Made by a program: the position numbers and the translations under genes. Positions 1 through 9,147 of a stretch of DNA of 64,000 bases are shown piece after piece (within the stretch, counting starts at the first letter, position 1; each line of letters starts with the position of its first letter). The notes under the pieces are model-generated. The model ran no database searches, was not told the origin of the DNA, and saw only the letters and a list, made by a program, of their open reading frames with translations. The stretch comes from Opitutaceae bacterium EW11 (GTDB lineage: Bacteria; Verrucomicrobiota; Verrucomicrobiia; Opitutales; Opitutaceae), in contig QAYY01000002.1 in NCBI GenBank assembly GCA_003054665.1, forward strand, positions 1-64,000. Direction: 5' to 3'.

Positions 1-66
1 CAAACTTTGGTGTAGATCCGGAAAGGCCGCCCCAAGACTCACGCCGGTGCTCGGCTCCAGAAATCC

Positions 67-100
67 AAAACCCGCTTCTCTCTCGGAGTAAGCGGGTTTT
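67..100 (-). terminator. Intrinsic terminator downstream of tRNA-Leu
   Basis: An inverted repeat of about 11 bp (AAAACCCGCTT paired with AAGCGGGTTTT) lies just past the 3' end of the leftward tRNA and ends in a T run on the minus strand. It is the natural terminator of the tRNA transcript. The first 66 bases of the window show no gene. Confidence 0.75.
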
Positions 101-104
101 GATT

Positions 105-190
105 TGGTGCCCAAGGGGGGACTCGAACCCCCATGCTGTTAAGGCACAGGCTTCTGAGACCTGCGTGTCTACCAATTCCACCACCTGGGC
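105..190 (-). tRNA. tRNA-Leu (anticodon CAG)
   Basis: The minus strand folds as an 86-nt class II tRNA. The acceptor arm pairs GCCCAGG with CTTGGGC, followed by A73 and an encoded CCA. The D arm contains AATTGGTAGA. The anticodon stem CAGGT/GCCTG encloses the loop CTCAGAA, giving anticodon CAG, which reads CUG leucine codons. There is a long variable arm, as expected for tRNA-Leu, and the T arm has GTTCGAGTC. A terminator hairpin follows directly. Confidence 0.96.
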
Positions 191-237
191 GAACCGTGGA
201 AGGGCGAAAAGATACGTCCGGCGAAGGTGGCGCAAGC

Positions 238-648
238 TTGTTTTTCGATACGCCCGAGGCCTCCGGAATTGCCCGTCGGCGACGGCTGAAGCAGCGTCGG
301 TCGTCCTTTTCCACGGTGGAAACTCCCTCCGATTGCCTGCGCTGCGGCGTGTGCTGCTTCTCGAAGTCGAAACGCTATGTCACGGTTACCGGTAACGACT
401 GGTCCCGCCTCGGCAATGCTGCCGAAACGTTCGCCGATTTCTGCGGACGCGACGCCTACATGCGCATGGATTCCTACCACTGCGCGGCTCTGAAACCGCG
501 GCAGACCGGTCCCGGCGAGGTGGAGTATTTCTGCACGCTCTATCCGCAACGTCCGCAGATCTGTCGCGACGTGAAACGCGGCTCGGTCGAATGCCAGGGC
601 GAACGCATGCGAAAGGCCGAGTGGGTCGCGCGAGAGCGGTTTCCCTAG
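238..648 (+). CDS. YkgJ-type cysteine-cluster protein
   Basis: This is a small cytoplasmic protein (136 residues from this start) with the cluster D-C-L-R-C-G-V-C-C near residue 30, further cysteines at FCGRDAY, YHCAA and YFCTLYPQRPQICRD, and the 'YP.RP..C' pattern. Together these match the YkgJ/UPF0153 zinc- or iron-chelating family, whose biochemical role is not settled. The frame stays open back to position 133, but a start there would lie inside the tRNA. I prefer the TTG at 238, which has AAGGTGG eight bases upstream; a GTG at 316 is another candidate. It stands alone between the divergent tRNA and the next gene. Confidence 0.8.
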   Translation: MFFDTPEASGIARRRRLKQRRSSFSTVETPSDCLRCGVCCFSKSKRYVTVTGNDWSRLGNAAETFADFCGRDAYMRMDSYHCAALKPRQTGPGEVEYFCTLYPQRPQICRDVKRGSVECQGERMRKAEWVARERFP

Positions 649-853
649 AGGCTAAATTTCGGCCCGGATGGCTTGCGCGCCGCCGGGACGCGATGGAAAA
701 CCGGGCTCCGCCGTCCAGCGACGGGCGTGTTGCAGGCCGGCCTCGTTGCTGGACGGGTCGGTTTTGGCAGCTGCTGCGCCTGCCGGTGCTCGGCCGAATC
801 CGGTAGGTTGGGGAAAAACGGATACACCTACCGATCTCGCCATCATCGAACCC

Positions 854-1714
854 ATGCTTTCGCTCCCGCCCGCGCATTTCGATCGCCTGCTGCCCAGAGT
901 CCGTGAAATCCCGTTCAACACCTTCTTCGCCGAGGCGGTCTTGCTCGGGCATGTGAAGGGCACGGTGTATGTGGATCGAATCGACGCTCCGACGGCCTTC
1001 CTCGTCGGACACCGATGCGGTTTGTCGCTTCTCGCGGGGGACCCGACGGACGCCGGGCTGCGGAGCTGGGTCCGCGATTATGCCCTGAACGCGTCAGGCC
1101 GACGCGCTCACATGGAGTTCGTGCAGCCGTGGCCTTTCGAATGGGCGGAAGTGGTCGAGAAGGTCTCCGGCGATCGGTTTGTGTCTGGAGCCGAGATCGC
1201 CGCGCGGGCGCACGACACGGTCGCGGTGCACGGCTTGACGAGAGGGCGCGTGGTCGGCTGGAAGCGGTACAATTTCCAGTTCACTCCCGAACGTTTTCCT
1301 GCAGACGGTCTGCCGCCGCTCCCTGCGGGAGCCAGCGTGGTGCGACTCGGACCGGAGCATATCCACACGTGGAAAGGCGCGGTGGCGCCGCACGAGTTCT
1401 GGGACAGCGAGGAGGAGTACGGCAGGCGCGGCGTCGCGTTTGGCGTCGTCCAGGACGGTGAACTCGCCGCGCTGGCGTTCGCGGCCTTCGTCCAGGCGCC
1501 GGTTCTGGAAATCGGAATCGAAACCCAGTCGGCGTTTCGCAACCGAGGTTTGGCCAAACACGCGTGCGGCGCGCTGATCCGTCACTGCCTGACCGAGGGA
1601 CTCGAGCCGATCTGGGCCTGCCGCGGCGGCAACCTGGGGTCGCAGCGCACGGCCGAGTCGCTCGGATTCGTGAAGACGCTCGAAGTCCCGTATCTCTCCC
1701 TGGTCACGAACTGA
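854..1714 (+). CDS. GNAT family N-acetyltransferase
   Basis: The 286-residue protein has an N-terminal half without clear motifs and a C-terminal GNAT fold. The acetyl-CoA binding stretch is visible as IETQSAFRNRGLAKHACGAL, followed by the 'W.C..GN..S...AE.LGF' segment typical of motif B. Size and two-part layout resemble the GNAT_acetyltran group rather than single-domain RimI-like enzymes. The substrate cannot be told. The start is the ATG at 854 because family similarity begins there; the frame is open upstream but that stretch has no homology-like character. No strong Shine-Dalgarno sequence is visible. It ends about 60 bases before the convergent oxidoreductase gene. Confidence 0.82.
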   Translation: MLSLPPAHFDRLLPRVREIPFNTFFAEAVLLGHVKGTVYVDRIDAPTAFLVGHRCGLSLLAGDPTDAGLRSWVRDYALNASGRRAHMEFVQPWPFEWAEVVEKVSGDRFVSGAEIAARAHDTVAVHGLTRGRVVGWKRYNFQFTPERFPADGLPPLPAGASVVRLGPEHIHTWKGAVAPHEFWDSEEEYGRRGVAFGVVQDGELAALAFAAFVQAPVLEIGIETQSAFRNRGLAKHACGALIRHCLTEGLEPIWACRGGNLGSQRTAESLGFVKTLEVPYLSLVTN

Positions 1715-1771
1715 ACTCCGGCCGGGGCGCGGGAGCGGACGCTTCGGAAGGTAGTGGAAAAACGGCTACGC

Positions 1772-2413
1772 TCAGGCGTACCGTTCTTCCTTCCAGGGAT
1801 CCGCGCCGTTGCTGTAGCCGCGCACTTCCCAGAAGCCGAGTTTGTCCTCGGCGAGAAACGTGATCGTTTTCACGAATTTCGCGCCTTTCCAGGCGTAGAG
1901 TTTGGGGACGATCACCCGGGCGGGACCGCCGTGTTCCCGGGGAATAGGTGCGCCGTCGAATTGCGTCGCCACCAGCACGTCGTCGTCGAGGCACGCCGCG
2001 AGAGGGACGTTGGTCGAGTAGCCGTCGTAGCTGGTGAAATACACAAACGCCGCCTCCGGCTTCGGTTTGGCGAGTTCGTAGAGCGTGGTGAACGCAACGC
2101 CACCCCAACGGCAGTCGTATTTGCTCCAGGTGGTGACGCAGTGGAAGTCGCTCACGTCCTCGACCTGGGGGAGGGCGTTGAAGTCCTTCCAGCTGAGCGT
2201 CAGCGGCGACTCCACCAAACCATCCAGCGTGAGCGCCCACGCTTCGGGCGGGATGTCGGGTTGCACGCCAAGATCCAGAACGGGAAATCCGGTCGTCAAC
2301 TTCTGCCCCGGAGGCAGGCGGTCGGTCGATCGCACCTCGCGAGGGCGAAAGCCGCCGGCGACCTGTTTCTCGGCCCACTTTTGTTTGGCGGCGATGTAAC
2401 GCTCCTTCGACAT
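1772..2413 (-). CDS. Sulfite oxidase-like molybdopterin oxidoreductase
   Basis: This 213-residue protein belongs to the oxidoreductase molybdopterin-binding domain family (YuiH-like branch of COG2041). It has the DFHCVTTWS motif, in which Cys92 is the expected molybdenum-coordinating thiolate, then the conserved WGGV, the YS..VPL....D.VLVA stretch and HGGPARVIVPKLYAWK. It lacks the dimerisation domain of animal sulfite oxidase and shows no Tat signal, so a cytoplasmic location is likely. The physiological substrate is unknown. It ends in GFWEVRGYS...DPW, typical for this branch. A membrane protein gene lies upstream on the same strand, 65 bases away, and may be co-transcribed. Confidence 0.9.
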   Translation of the reverse strand: MSKERYIAAKQKWAEKQVAGGFRPREVRSTDRLPPGQKLTTGFPVLDLGVQPDIPPEAWALTLDGLVESPLTLSWKDFNALPQVEDVSDFHCVTTWSKYDCRWGGVAFTTLYELAKPKPEAAFVYFTSYDGYSTNVPLAACLDDDVLVATQFDGAPIPREHGGPARVIVPKLYAWKGAKFVKTITFLAEDKLGFWEVRGYSNGADPWKEERYA

Positions 2414-2478
2414 GGCGAGCCAACTTGCCGCGGAGTCGACGCAGCGCAAGAGCCGTCGCGCCCAGCGGGCGGCGGTTC

Positions 2479-3003
2479 TTATTCGGCTTCCAGGGCCAGC
2501 TCGATCGTCTGGCGGCGCTTCGCGTAATAGCGCGCCATTCCGCCCTGATAGATGAGCGAGACAAACCCGACGACCGAATAGACGACGTACGACAAGATGC
2601 GGCACATCTCGACGAACTGCTCTCGCGTGAGCGGCACGTCCCGGATCCGCTGTTCGATCTCCGGCGTGATCCGGCTTTCGATCATCTGCGGGTCGAACTG
2701 CGTGATGCGAAAGGCCACGTAGATGAGAATCGTGGCGAGAAGAACAAGCTGTGCGCGGACCAGCCAGTCCACACCGCGTTGCGAGCCGTGGACGAGCAGG
2801 GTGGCGCCGTGCACCTCCATCGCGCCTGCGCCCGCCGCGGCACAGCCGGCGATCGCCCCGGTCGCGTCGTGAGCCCCCGCCGAAAGGAGCGCAAAGCAGC
2901 CCGAGAGCCAGAGCACGATGCGGCCGTCTATCCGGGCGAGACCGATCACTCGGCGGAGCGTCTCGTGGGGTGTGGGCGGTGGCTTCGTGCGGCTCAGCGG
3001 CAT
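2479..3003 (-). CDS. Membrane protein of unknown function
   Basis: The 174-residue protein has three hydrophobic segments at roughly residues 29-50, 81-100 and 137-155, separated by a charged, predicted cytoplasmic stretch containing EIEQRIRDVPLTREQFVEM. I do not recognise a family. It ends in a basic segment (YYAKRRQTIELALEAE). The ATG at 3003 is chosen because upstream sequence in this frame is arginine-rich and unlike protein; the frame itself stays open to 3171. It lies directly upstream of the molybdopterin oxidoreductase on the same strand, so it might be a membrane partner, but no heme-ligand pattern is evident. Confidence 0.68.
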   Translation of the reverse strand: MPLSRTKPPPTPHETLRRVIGLARIDGRIVLWLSGCFALLSAGAHDATGAIAGCAAAGAGAMEVHGATLLVHGSQRGVDWLVRAQLVLLATILIYVAFRITQFDPQMIESRITPEIEQRIRDVPLTREQFVEMCRILSYVVYSVVGFVSLIYQGGMARYYAKRRQTIELALEAE

Positions 3004-3224
3004 GCGTTTTGGGGAGCCAACCTGTCCCCCTGAGCCGATCAGAGACAATGCCAAACGTGTGAGGCCGGGGCATCGGCCCTTCTGTAGAGCGTCGGTTTCG
3101 CGGGGAGCGCCTTTGGTCCGACCTCCCTTGGACGAGCGGCGGGAGGTCCCTCCCAGCGCTGCGCCGACCAATCACCTAGCTCGTCCCGTGCCCGGCCTTT
3201 CCATTTTACGAGCAGCCCCTAACG

Positions 3225-6200
3225 TTGTCCCTTTTCCTCTCTGTGGCCGCGCCCAAGTCCTTTCCCTTCCGTCTCGATTTTCCTCCCGAATTGCCCATCA
3301 GCAGCCGGGCGGAGGAGATCGTCGCGGCCTTGCAGGCCAACCCGGTGATCGTGCTGGCGGGTGAAACGGGTTCGGGAAAAACGACGCAGATTCCCAAGAT
3401 GTGCCTGGCGGCGGGCGGGGGCACCCGCGGGCGCATCGCCTGCACCCAGCCCCGGCGTGTTGCGGCTCTTTCGGTTTCCCGGCGGGTGGCCGAAGAGCTC
3501 GGCGTGGCCTGGGGGCGTGAGGTCGGCTGCAAAGTGCGGTTCAACGACGAGACCTCCTCCGCGACGGTGATCAAGTTTCTCACCGACGGCATGCTCCTCG
3601 CCGAAGTGCAGGGCGATCCGCTGCTGCGCGAGTACGACACCATCATCATCGACGAGGCGCACGAGCGCTCGTTGAACATCGATTTCCTGCTCGGCCATCT
3701 CCGCCAGCTGCGTTTCAAGCGCCCGGAGCTGAAGATCGTGATTACGTCGGCCACGATCGACACCGAAGCGTTTTCGAAGGCTTTCGACGGAGCTCCCGTG
3801 ATCGAGGTTTCGGGGCGGACCTATCCGGTCGAGGTCGTGTACGCGCCGCTCGACGAACTCGGCTCCGACACGGCGGAAGGCGACGAACCCACCGCAAAGG
3901 CGGAAGCGCTGCACTACATCGACGGCGCGGTGGAGGCGGTGGAGCGGATCCTGCACCAGTCCTCCTCGGGAGATATTCTCGTATTTATGCCCGCCGAGCG
4001 GGATATCCGCGAAGCGCGGGAGCTGCTCGAGGGACGCCGGCTGGGAGCCTGCGAAATCGTGCCGCTTTTCGGACGACTCTCGAACGCGGAGCAGCAGCGC
4101 GTTTTTGCCCCGAGCCAGCGCCGCAAAATCGTCATCGCAACCAACATCGCCGAGACCTCGCTGACCATCCCCGGCATTCACTTCGTCGTGGACACCGGCC
4201 TTGCCCGAGTCAGCCGTTACGCGGCCCAGGCTCGGACACGCCGGCTGCCGATCGAGGAAATCGCGCAATCGAGCGCCGACCAGCGCAAGGGCCGCTGCGG
4301 CCGCGTGGCCGAGGGCGTCTGCATCCGCCTGTATTCTGAGAAAGACTACCTGGAGCGGCCCCGCTTCACGCAGCCCGAGATCCAGCGCGCGAACCTTGCC
4401 GACGTGATCCTGCGGATGAAGGCCTTCGGCCTCGGCGACATCGAGCGTTTCCCCTTCATCAACATGCCCGCGGCCAAAGCGGTGCGGGCCGGTTACGCGC
4501 TCCTCGAGGAGCTCGGGGCGATGGAGAATCAGCGGTCGGAAGTCAGAGGTCAGATGCCAGAAGTCAGAGATCAGAAATCGGAGGACGCGCGTCCGAAGAC
4601 TAGAGAAACACTTCCGACGTCTGACCTCCGGGCTTTGTCCTCTGATCTCTGGCATCTCACCGCGCTAGGGCGCGACTTGGCGCGTTTGCCGGTGGATCCG
4701 ACGGTCGGGCGGATGATTCTGCAGGCGCGGCAGGAGAAATGTCTTCGCGAGGTGCTGGTGATCGCCGCGGGTCTTTCCATCCAGGATCCGCGCGAGCGGC
4801 CGCTCGACCTGCGGGAGAAGGCCGACGCCGCGCAACGGCGTTTTGCGCACCCGGACTCGGACTTCCTCACGCTCCTGGCGATCTGGGACGCGTTTCACGA
4901 CGAGTTCGAAACGATGTCGCAGTCGAAGCTGCGCCGCTTCTGTCGCGACCACTTTCTCAGCTACACCCGGATGCGGGAGTGGCGCGATATTCACGCTCAA
5001 TTGCTCGACGTTCTCTCGGAACGGGACGGTTTCCAAATCACGTCGGTGTTCGACGGCGCCGCGGCGTCCCGCCAGGCGGCGCGGGAAAAATCTCCCGCCA
5101 ACCGGCCGAAAAAAGGCGGTCCTGCACCCGAAAACGAAAAGATGGCGTGGGGCACGCCGTCGTACCGGGCGATTCACCGCGCCATTCTGGCGGGACTGCT
5201 GAGCAACATCGGCCTGCGCGACGACGAGACGGGACTCTACAAGGCCACGCACGATCGGAAAGTGGCGCTGTTTCCCGGTTCGACGTTGTTTGCCCGCGAC
5301 GAATCCCGACGAGGAAACGACAAGCACCGGGAAGGACCGAAGAAGGAGTCGAAAGCTCCGCGCTGGATCATGGCGGCGGAGATTATGGAGACCTCGCGGC
5401 TATATGCCCGCACCTGTGCGCGCCTGGATCCGCTTTGGGCGCTGGATCTCGGCGATCACCTCGTGAAAGTGAGCCACAGCGAGCCCTTCTGGAATCCGGA
5501 CGGCGGTCGGGTGCTGGTGAAACAACGCACGCGACTGTATGGCCTGGAACTCGAGACGCGGGCGGTGAGTTACGGTCGGATCGACCCCGTGGCCGCGACG
5601 GAGATCTTTATCCGCGAAGCGCTGGTGAACGACACCGTCACGTGGCCGTTCGATTTTCTGGATCACAACCGCCGGGTGCGGGAGCGTGTTGAGAACCTCC
5701 TCACCCGGGCCCGCGACAGCGGCTATATGAATCTGGACGAGGCCATCTACCGGTTCTACGCCTCGCGCCTGCTCGACGACTTGGAGGCCGAAGTCGAAGC
5801 CCGGGGTGTGTCCTCCGTGGCGGAGCTCGTCGACCTGGTGCGGGAGAGAAAGGCGGGCGAACCGCGTTTCCTGATGATGGAGGAGGCGGACCTGCGCGAT
5901 CCGGCGGAGCTGCTTCAGGACGTCGAGGCGTACCCGGAATCGCTGCCGCTGGACAACCGCGCGCTGCCGCTCAACTACGCCTACAAACCCGGCCAGAGCG
6001 ACGACGGCGTCACGCTGGACGTGAATGTCCGCGAGGCGGAATCGCTCAATCCGCAGGCGCTCGACTGGGCGGTGCCGGGGCATCTGCCCGCGAAGGTGGA
6101 ACATTACCTGCGCGGCGCGCCGAAGGAGCTGCGCCGGGCCTTCGTTCCGCTGTCGGAGACGGCGCGCTCGATTTCCGAATCGCTCAGGCTCACGGCGGCC

Positions 6201-7490
6201 GCCGGCGCGAAGGCCCCGCAGACGCTGGCGGAGGCGATCGCGGCGGAGCTCACGCGGCGCTACCGTATCCGTGTTGAACCTACGTGGTGGTCGGAAAAGC
6301 CGCTGCCGGAGCACCTGCAGGTGCGGGTGCGGGTTCTCGACGACGACGGCAAGGAGATCTGCGCAAGCCGCAGGTTGGAGGAGATCCGTACGGCTCTCGG
6401 CGAGCGGAGCCGCGAGCTGAGCCGAACCGTGGGCCGCGAGGACCCCGACGCGTGGCGCAAAGCCCGCGCGCGCTGGGAAAAACCGGACCAGACCGCGTGG
6501 ACGTTCGGCGACGTTCCCCAACAGGTGCCGGTGACCGATCAGGCCGGCGTACCGGTGCTGGCCTATCCGGGCCTTCGGGCGGGTGGGGAGGGCGTGGCGC
6601 TGCGGCTTTTCCGCACACCCGAGGAGGCCGACGCCGCCACGCGGGGCGGACTGCAGCGGCTGGTCGAATTGCAGCTGCGCTATGAGCTGGCGTGGCTGCA
6701 GAAAGATTTGCGGGCCCTGCGAGAGCTCGGGGCGTTGATCTCGACGTTGGTCCCCCTGGAGACGCTCCAGAGTCAGGCCTACGACTGCCTGCGCCGGTGG
6801 ATGTGCGATCCCGCTCGGGTGCTGGGGCGGTCGGATGAGGCGAACGAAGCCCGTGAGTTCCTCGTCCGGGCGTCCTGGTTCGAATCCGCCATCGTCCAAG
6901 CCAAGTCCGATCTTCGCGGTCTGGTGCCCAAGTTCGTCGACCGGATGCGTGAAGTCCTCGAAGTGCGCCAAGCGCTGCTCGTGCATCCGCAACCGTATTC
7001 CGGGATGGAGCGCGATCTGGCCTTGCTCGTGCCGAAGGACTTTCTGCGGACCACACCGTACCGGCAGCTTGGCCACCTGGCGCGTTACCTGAAGGCGATG
7101 CGGATCCGTGCGGACCGCTGGCGACAGAACCCGGCCAAGGACGCTGAGCGGGCGCGGCAGTTCGCGCCGTATGCAGCCGCTGCCGCGCGGTGGGCCTCGG
7201 CTGGGCCCGACGAACTTACGGCGGCGCAGTCCTCGTTTCGATGGCTGGTTGAGGAGTTTCGGGTGAGCGTCTTTGCCCAGGAGCTGGGGACGGCCGAGCC
7301 AGTGTCGCCCGTAAAGCTGGACCGGGCGCTCGCCGAAACCGCCAAAGGCGATTCCGGAAAGGCGGCTCCGCCGCCCGCACCGCCGGCTGGCCGCGATCCG
7401 GCAAAACCGCCGCTGGCCGCCCCAACTGCGGAGAGCAGGGCCAAGCCGTTGAAAAGTCTCGGGGCGCTGGACTCCCTTTTTCGGAGGTAA
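3225..7490 (+). CDS. hrpA: ATP-dependent RNA helicase HrpA
   Basis: This is a 1421-residue DEAH-box helicase. Walker A is GETGSGKTTQ at residues 46-55, the DEAH box is at 143-146, and SAT follows. The helicase C domain has TNIAETSLTIPG and the QRKGRCGR motif. Helicase-associated HA2 and OB-fold domains follow, then the long DUF3418-like C-terminus typical of bacterial HrpA; E. coli HrpA is about 1300 residues. HrpA acts on mRNA and ribosome-associated RNA. The start is ambiguous: TTG 3225 or GTG 3243, neither with a clear ribosome-binding site. Residues about 438-478 come from an in-frame palindromic repeat inserted between the helicase core and HA2. The C-terminus is alanine/proline-rich and ends in SLGALDSLFRR. 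Confidence 0.93.
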   Translation: MSLFLSVAAPKSFPFRLDFPPELPISSRAEEIVAALQANPVIVLAGETGSGKTTQIPKMCLAAGGGTRGRIACTQPRRVAALSVSRRVAEELGVAWGREVGCKVRFNDETSSATVIKFLTDGMLLAEVQGDPLLREYDTIIIDEAHERSLNIDFLLGHLRQLRFKRPELKIVITSATIDTEAFSKAFDGAPVIEVSGRTYPVEVVYAPLDELGSDTAEGDEPTAKAEALHYIDGAVEAVERILHQSSSGDILVFMPAERDIREARELLEGRRLGACEIVPLFGRLSNAEQQRVFAPSQRRKIVIATNIAETSLTIPGIHFVVDTGLARVSRYAAQARTRRLPIEEIAQSSADQRKGRCGRVAEGVCIRLYSEKDYLERPRFTQPEIQRANLADVILRMKAFGLGDIERFPFINMPAAKAVRAGYALLEELGAMENQRSEVRGQMPEVRDQKSEDARPKTRETLPTSDLRALSSDLWHLTALGRDLARLPVDPTVGRMILQARQEKCLREVLVIAAGLSIQDPRERPLDLREKADAAQRRFAHPDSDFLTLLAIWDAFHDEFETMSQSKLRRFCRDHFLSYTRMREWRDIHAQLLDVLSERDGFQITSVFDGAAASRQAAREKSPANRPKKGGPAPENEKMAWGTPSYRAIHRAILAGLLSNIGLRDDETGLYKATHDRKVALFPGSTLFARDESRRGNDKHREGPKKESKAPRWIMAAEIMETSRLYARTCARLDPLWALDLGDHLVKVSHSEPFWNPDGGRVLVKQRTRLYGLELETRAVSYGRIDPVAATEIFIREALVNDTVTWPFDFLDHNRRVRERVENLLTRARDSGYMNLDEAIYRFYASRLLDDLEAEVEARGVSSVAELVDLVRERKAGEPRFLMMEEADLRDPAELLQDVEAYPESLPLDNRALPLNYAYKPGQSDDGVTLDVNVREAESLNPQALDWAVPGHLPAKVEHYLRGAPKELRRAFVPLSETARSISESLRLTAAAGAKAPQTLAEAIAAELTRRYRIRVEPTWWSEKPLPEHLQVRVRVLDDDGKEICASRRLEEIRTALGERSRELSRTVGREDPDAWRKARARWEKPDQTAWTFGDVPQQVPVTDQAGVPVLAYPGLRAGGEGVALRLFRTPEEADAATRGGLQRLVELQLRYELAWLQKDLRALRELGALISTLVPLETLQSQAYDCLRRWMCDPARVLGRSDEANEAREFLVRASWFESAIVQAKSDLRGLVPKFVDRMREVLEVRQALLVHPQPYSGMERDLALLVPKDFLRTTPYRQLGHLARYLKAMRIRADRWRQNPAKDAERARQFAPYAAAAARWASAGPDELTAAQSSFRWLVEEFRVSVFAQELGTAEPVSPVKLDRALAETAKGDSGKAAPPPAPPAGRDPAKPPLAAPTAESRAKPLKSLGALDSLFRR
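4536..4660. repeat. Palindromic repeat inserted in frame in hrpA
   Basis: About 125 bases of low-complexity sequence built from repeats of GTCAGAGGTCAGA type. The left arm (about 4536-4579) has GATGCCAGAAGTCAGAGATC, and the right arm (about 4610-4660) carries the imperfect reverse complement, including GATCTCTGGCATC. The insert encodes a hydrophilic S-E-V-R-G-Q type linker in hrpA and preserves the reading frame. Such 'SEVRGQ' repeats resemble dispersed elements known from Verrucomicrobia; their mobility is inferred. Confidence 0.7.
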
Positions 7491-7554
7491 AAACCGGGCC
7501 TTTGGGGTTGTTTCGCGCCACCTGGGTGCTACCTTGCTGGCAGCAACTCAGGCC

Positions 7555-8007
7555 ATGAATACCCCCATTGCCCTGCTCCTGAGCCAGAAAGGCTCGTCTG
7601 TCTTTTCGGTGCCGGCGATAGCCACGGTGGCTGACGCTGTTAACATTATGAACCTCCACAAAGTCGGCGCGGTGATCGTCACCCAAGCCGGCGAGTTGGT
7701 GGGGATTTTCACGGAGCGCGACGTCCTTACGCGCGTCGTGGCTGCCGGCCGCTCGCCGGACACGACGGCTGTCGCCGACGTGATGACGCACAATCCGGTG
7801 ACGATCTCGCCGCATGCGACCGTGAGCGAAGTGATGAGCGTGATCACCGACCGCCGCTGCCGGCATCTTCCCGTCCTGGAAGAGGGATCGCGCACGGTGC
7901 TCGGACTTGTCTCCATCGGCGACGTCCTTCGCTGGCTGGTCGACGCGCATCGGGCCGAGGCGGAGCATCTGCGCCAGTATATCCACGGTGAATACAGCGT
8001 GACGTGA
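7555..8007 (+). CDS. CBS-domain protein
   Basis: The 150-residue protein consists of a tandem CBS pair (Bateman module). The first unit covers about residues 10-62 and ends in VGIFTERDVLTRVV; the second covers about 70-130 (VADVMTHNPVTISPHATVSE, then HLPVLEEG, GLVSIGDVLRWLV). CBS pairs bind adenosine nucleotides and act as energy or ligand sensors; no partner domain is fused here, so the effector and target are unknown. The ATG at 7555 is preferred, although a TTG at 7534 is in frame. It follows hrpA by 64 bases on the same strand. Confidence 0.88.
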   Translation: MNTPIALLLSQKGSSVFSVPAIATVADAVNIMNLHKVGAVIVTQAGELVGIFTERDVLTRVVAAGRSPDTTAVADVMTHNPVTISPHATVSEVMSVITDRRCRHLPVLEEGSRTVLGLVSIGDVLRWLVDAHRAEAEHLRQYIHGEYSVT

Positions 8008-8163
8008 AGTCCGCTCGGGACTGCGGTTGACCGCTGGGGGTTGGAGAGGGGATGTGCCGCATCCGGGCGCGTCCCCCTGGTTGCGGAGAGAGGCGCGGCT
8101 GGCGTTCGCTCTGGACGCCCGTCCGTTTGACGGTGGCGGGTTGCTGCGCATGGTGCGGGCGCC

Positions 8164-8958
8164 ATGAAGCATCTCACGATTGCACTCGCATTTCTCGCCG
8201 CTGCGGCGGTGTCGCAGGCCAAGTTGGTGACGAAGGCGGTACCCTACGAGCACGGCGGCACGAAGCTCGAAGGTTATCTCGCCTACGACGATTCCGTGAA
8301 AACGCCGCGCCCGGGCGTCCTGGTGATTCACGAGTGGTGGGGCCTCAACGATTACGCCAAGAATCGCGCCGAGGCGCTGGCCAAGATGGGATACGTCGCG
8401 TTTGCGGCCGACATGTTCGGCGCGGGCACCGCCACCACCGATGCCGCGAAGGCGAAGGAGCTGTCCGGCCAGTTTTACGGCAAACCGCTCATGGCGGAGC
8501 GGGCGCGCGCGGGCCTCGACCAACTGCTCAAGACCGGACTCGTCGACGAGAAGCGCGTGGCCTCGATCGGCTACTGCTTCGGCGGCACCGCTACGCTCGC
8601 GTTGGCCTACAGCGGCGCTCCCCTGGCGGCGGCGGTCACGTTTCACGGCGGACTGATGCCGGCTCCTGCAGGCGCTCTCGATCACACAAAAACGAAGTTC
8701 CTCGTCCTCCACGGCGGACTCGACCCGATGGTGAAGATGGACGCGGTCGACGCGTTCAAGAAGTCGCTCGACGAGGCCAAAGCGGATTATCAGATCGTGA
8801 TCTATTCCGGCGCCCTCCACGCCTTCTCGAATCCGGCGGCCGACGAGTTGGCGAGGAAGAACAACCTTCAGGGAGGAATTGGATACAACGAAGCCGCCTC
8901 GCGCCGTTCCTGGGCGCAGATGCAGGCGTTTTTCTCGGAGGTATTCGGAAAGAAATAA
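8164..8958 (+). CDS. Secreted dienelactone hydrolase family protein
   Basis: The 264-residue protein starts with a signal peptide (MKHLTIALAFLAAAAVSQA). The alpha/beta-hydrolase core has the nucleophile elbow IGYCFGG with Cys138 in place of the usual serine, Asp187 in HGGLDPMV and His219 in GALHAFSNP, which together give the Cys-Asp-His triad of dienelactone hydrolases. It also has the early HEWWGLND motif. Export to the periplasm suggests a role in degrading an external ester or lactone rather than in a classical chlorocatechol pathway; no catechol genes are nearby. A strong terminator follows, so it is probably monocistronic. Confidence 0.9.
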   Translation: MKHLTIALAFLAAAAVSQAKLVTKAVPYEHGGTKLEGYLAYDDSVKTPRPGVLVIHEWWGLNDYAKNRAEALAKMGYVAFAADMFGAGTATTDAAKAKELSGQFYGKPLMAERARAGLDQLLKTGLVDEKRVASIGYCFGGTATLALAYSGAPLAAAVTFHGGLMPAPAGALDHTKTKFLVLHGGLDPMVKMDAVDAFKKSLDEAKADYQIVIYSGALHAFSNPAADELARKNNLQGGIGYNEAASRRSWAQMQAFFSEVFGKK

Positions 8959-8992
8959 CGCCGGCGGTGCGATCGCGCATTTGACCCTTGTC

Positions 8993-9025
8993 AGCGCCGG
9001 CCCCGGGGCCGGCGCTTTCTTTTTC
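8993..9025 (+). terminator. Intrinsic terminator after the DLH-family gene
   Basis: AGCGCCGGCCCC is followed immediately by its perfect complement GGGGCCGGCGCT, then TTCTTTTTC. This GC-rich stem with a U-rich tail sits 35 bases after the stop codon. Confidence 0.85.
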
Positions 9026-9147
9026 GGCGGTATCGAATCTGGCTCCTGCCGGCGGGCGCGTGAGCCGGCGCGCCAGTCGCTTTTCGCGATTCGTTGACCA
9101 GAAAAATCTGGTGTAGGCGGGCGGTTCGGGGAAACCTGCCGTTCCCG

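Noticed and set aside
133-237. N-terminal extension of the YkgJ-type protein to an ATG at 133
   Set aside because: It would overlap the tRNA-Leu gene and is Arg/Pro-rich; the TTG at 238 has a better ribosome-binding site.
3219-7076. Long minus-strand frames opposite hrpA
   Set aside because: HrpA has all helicase motifs over the same DNA; the antisense frames show no family signature.
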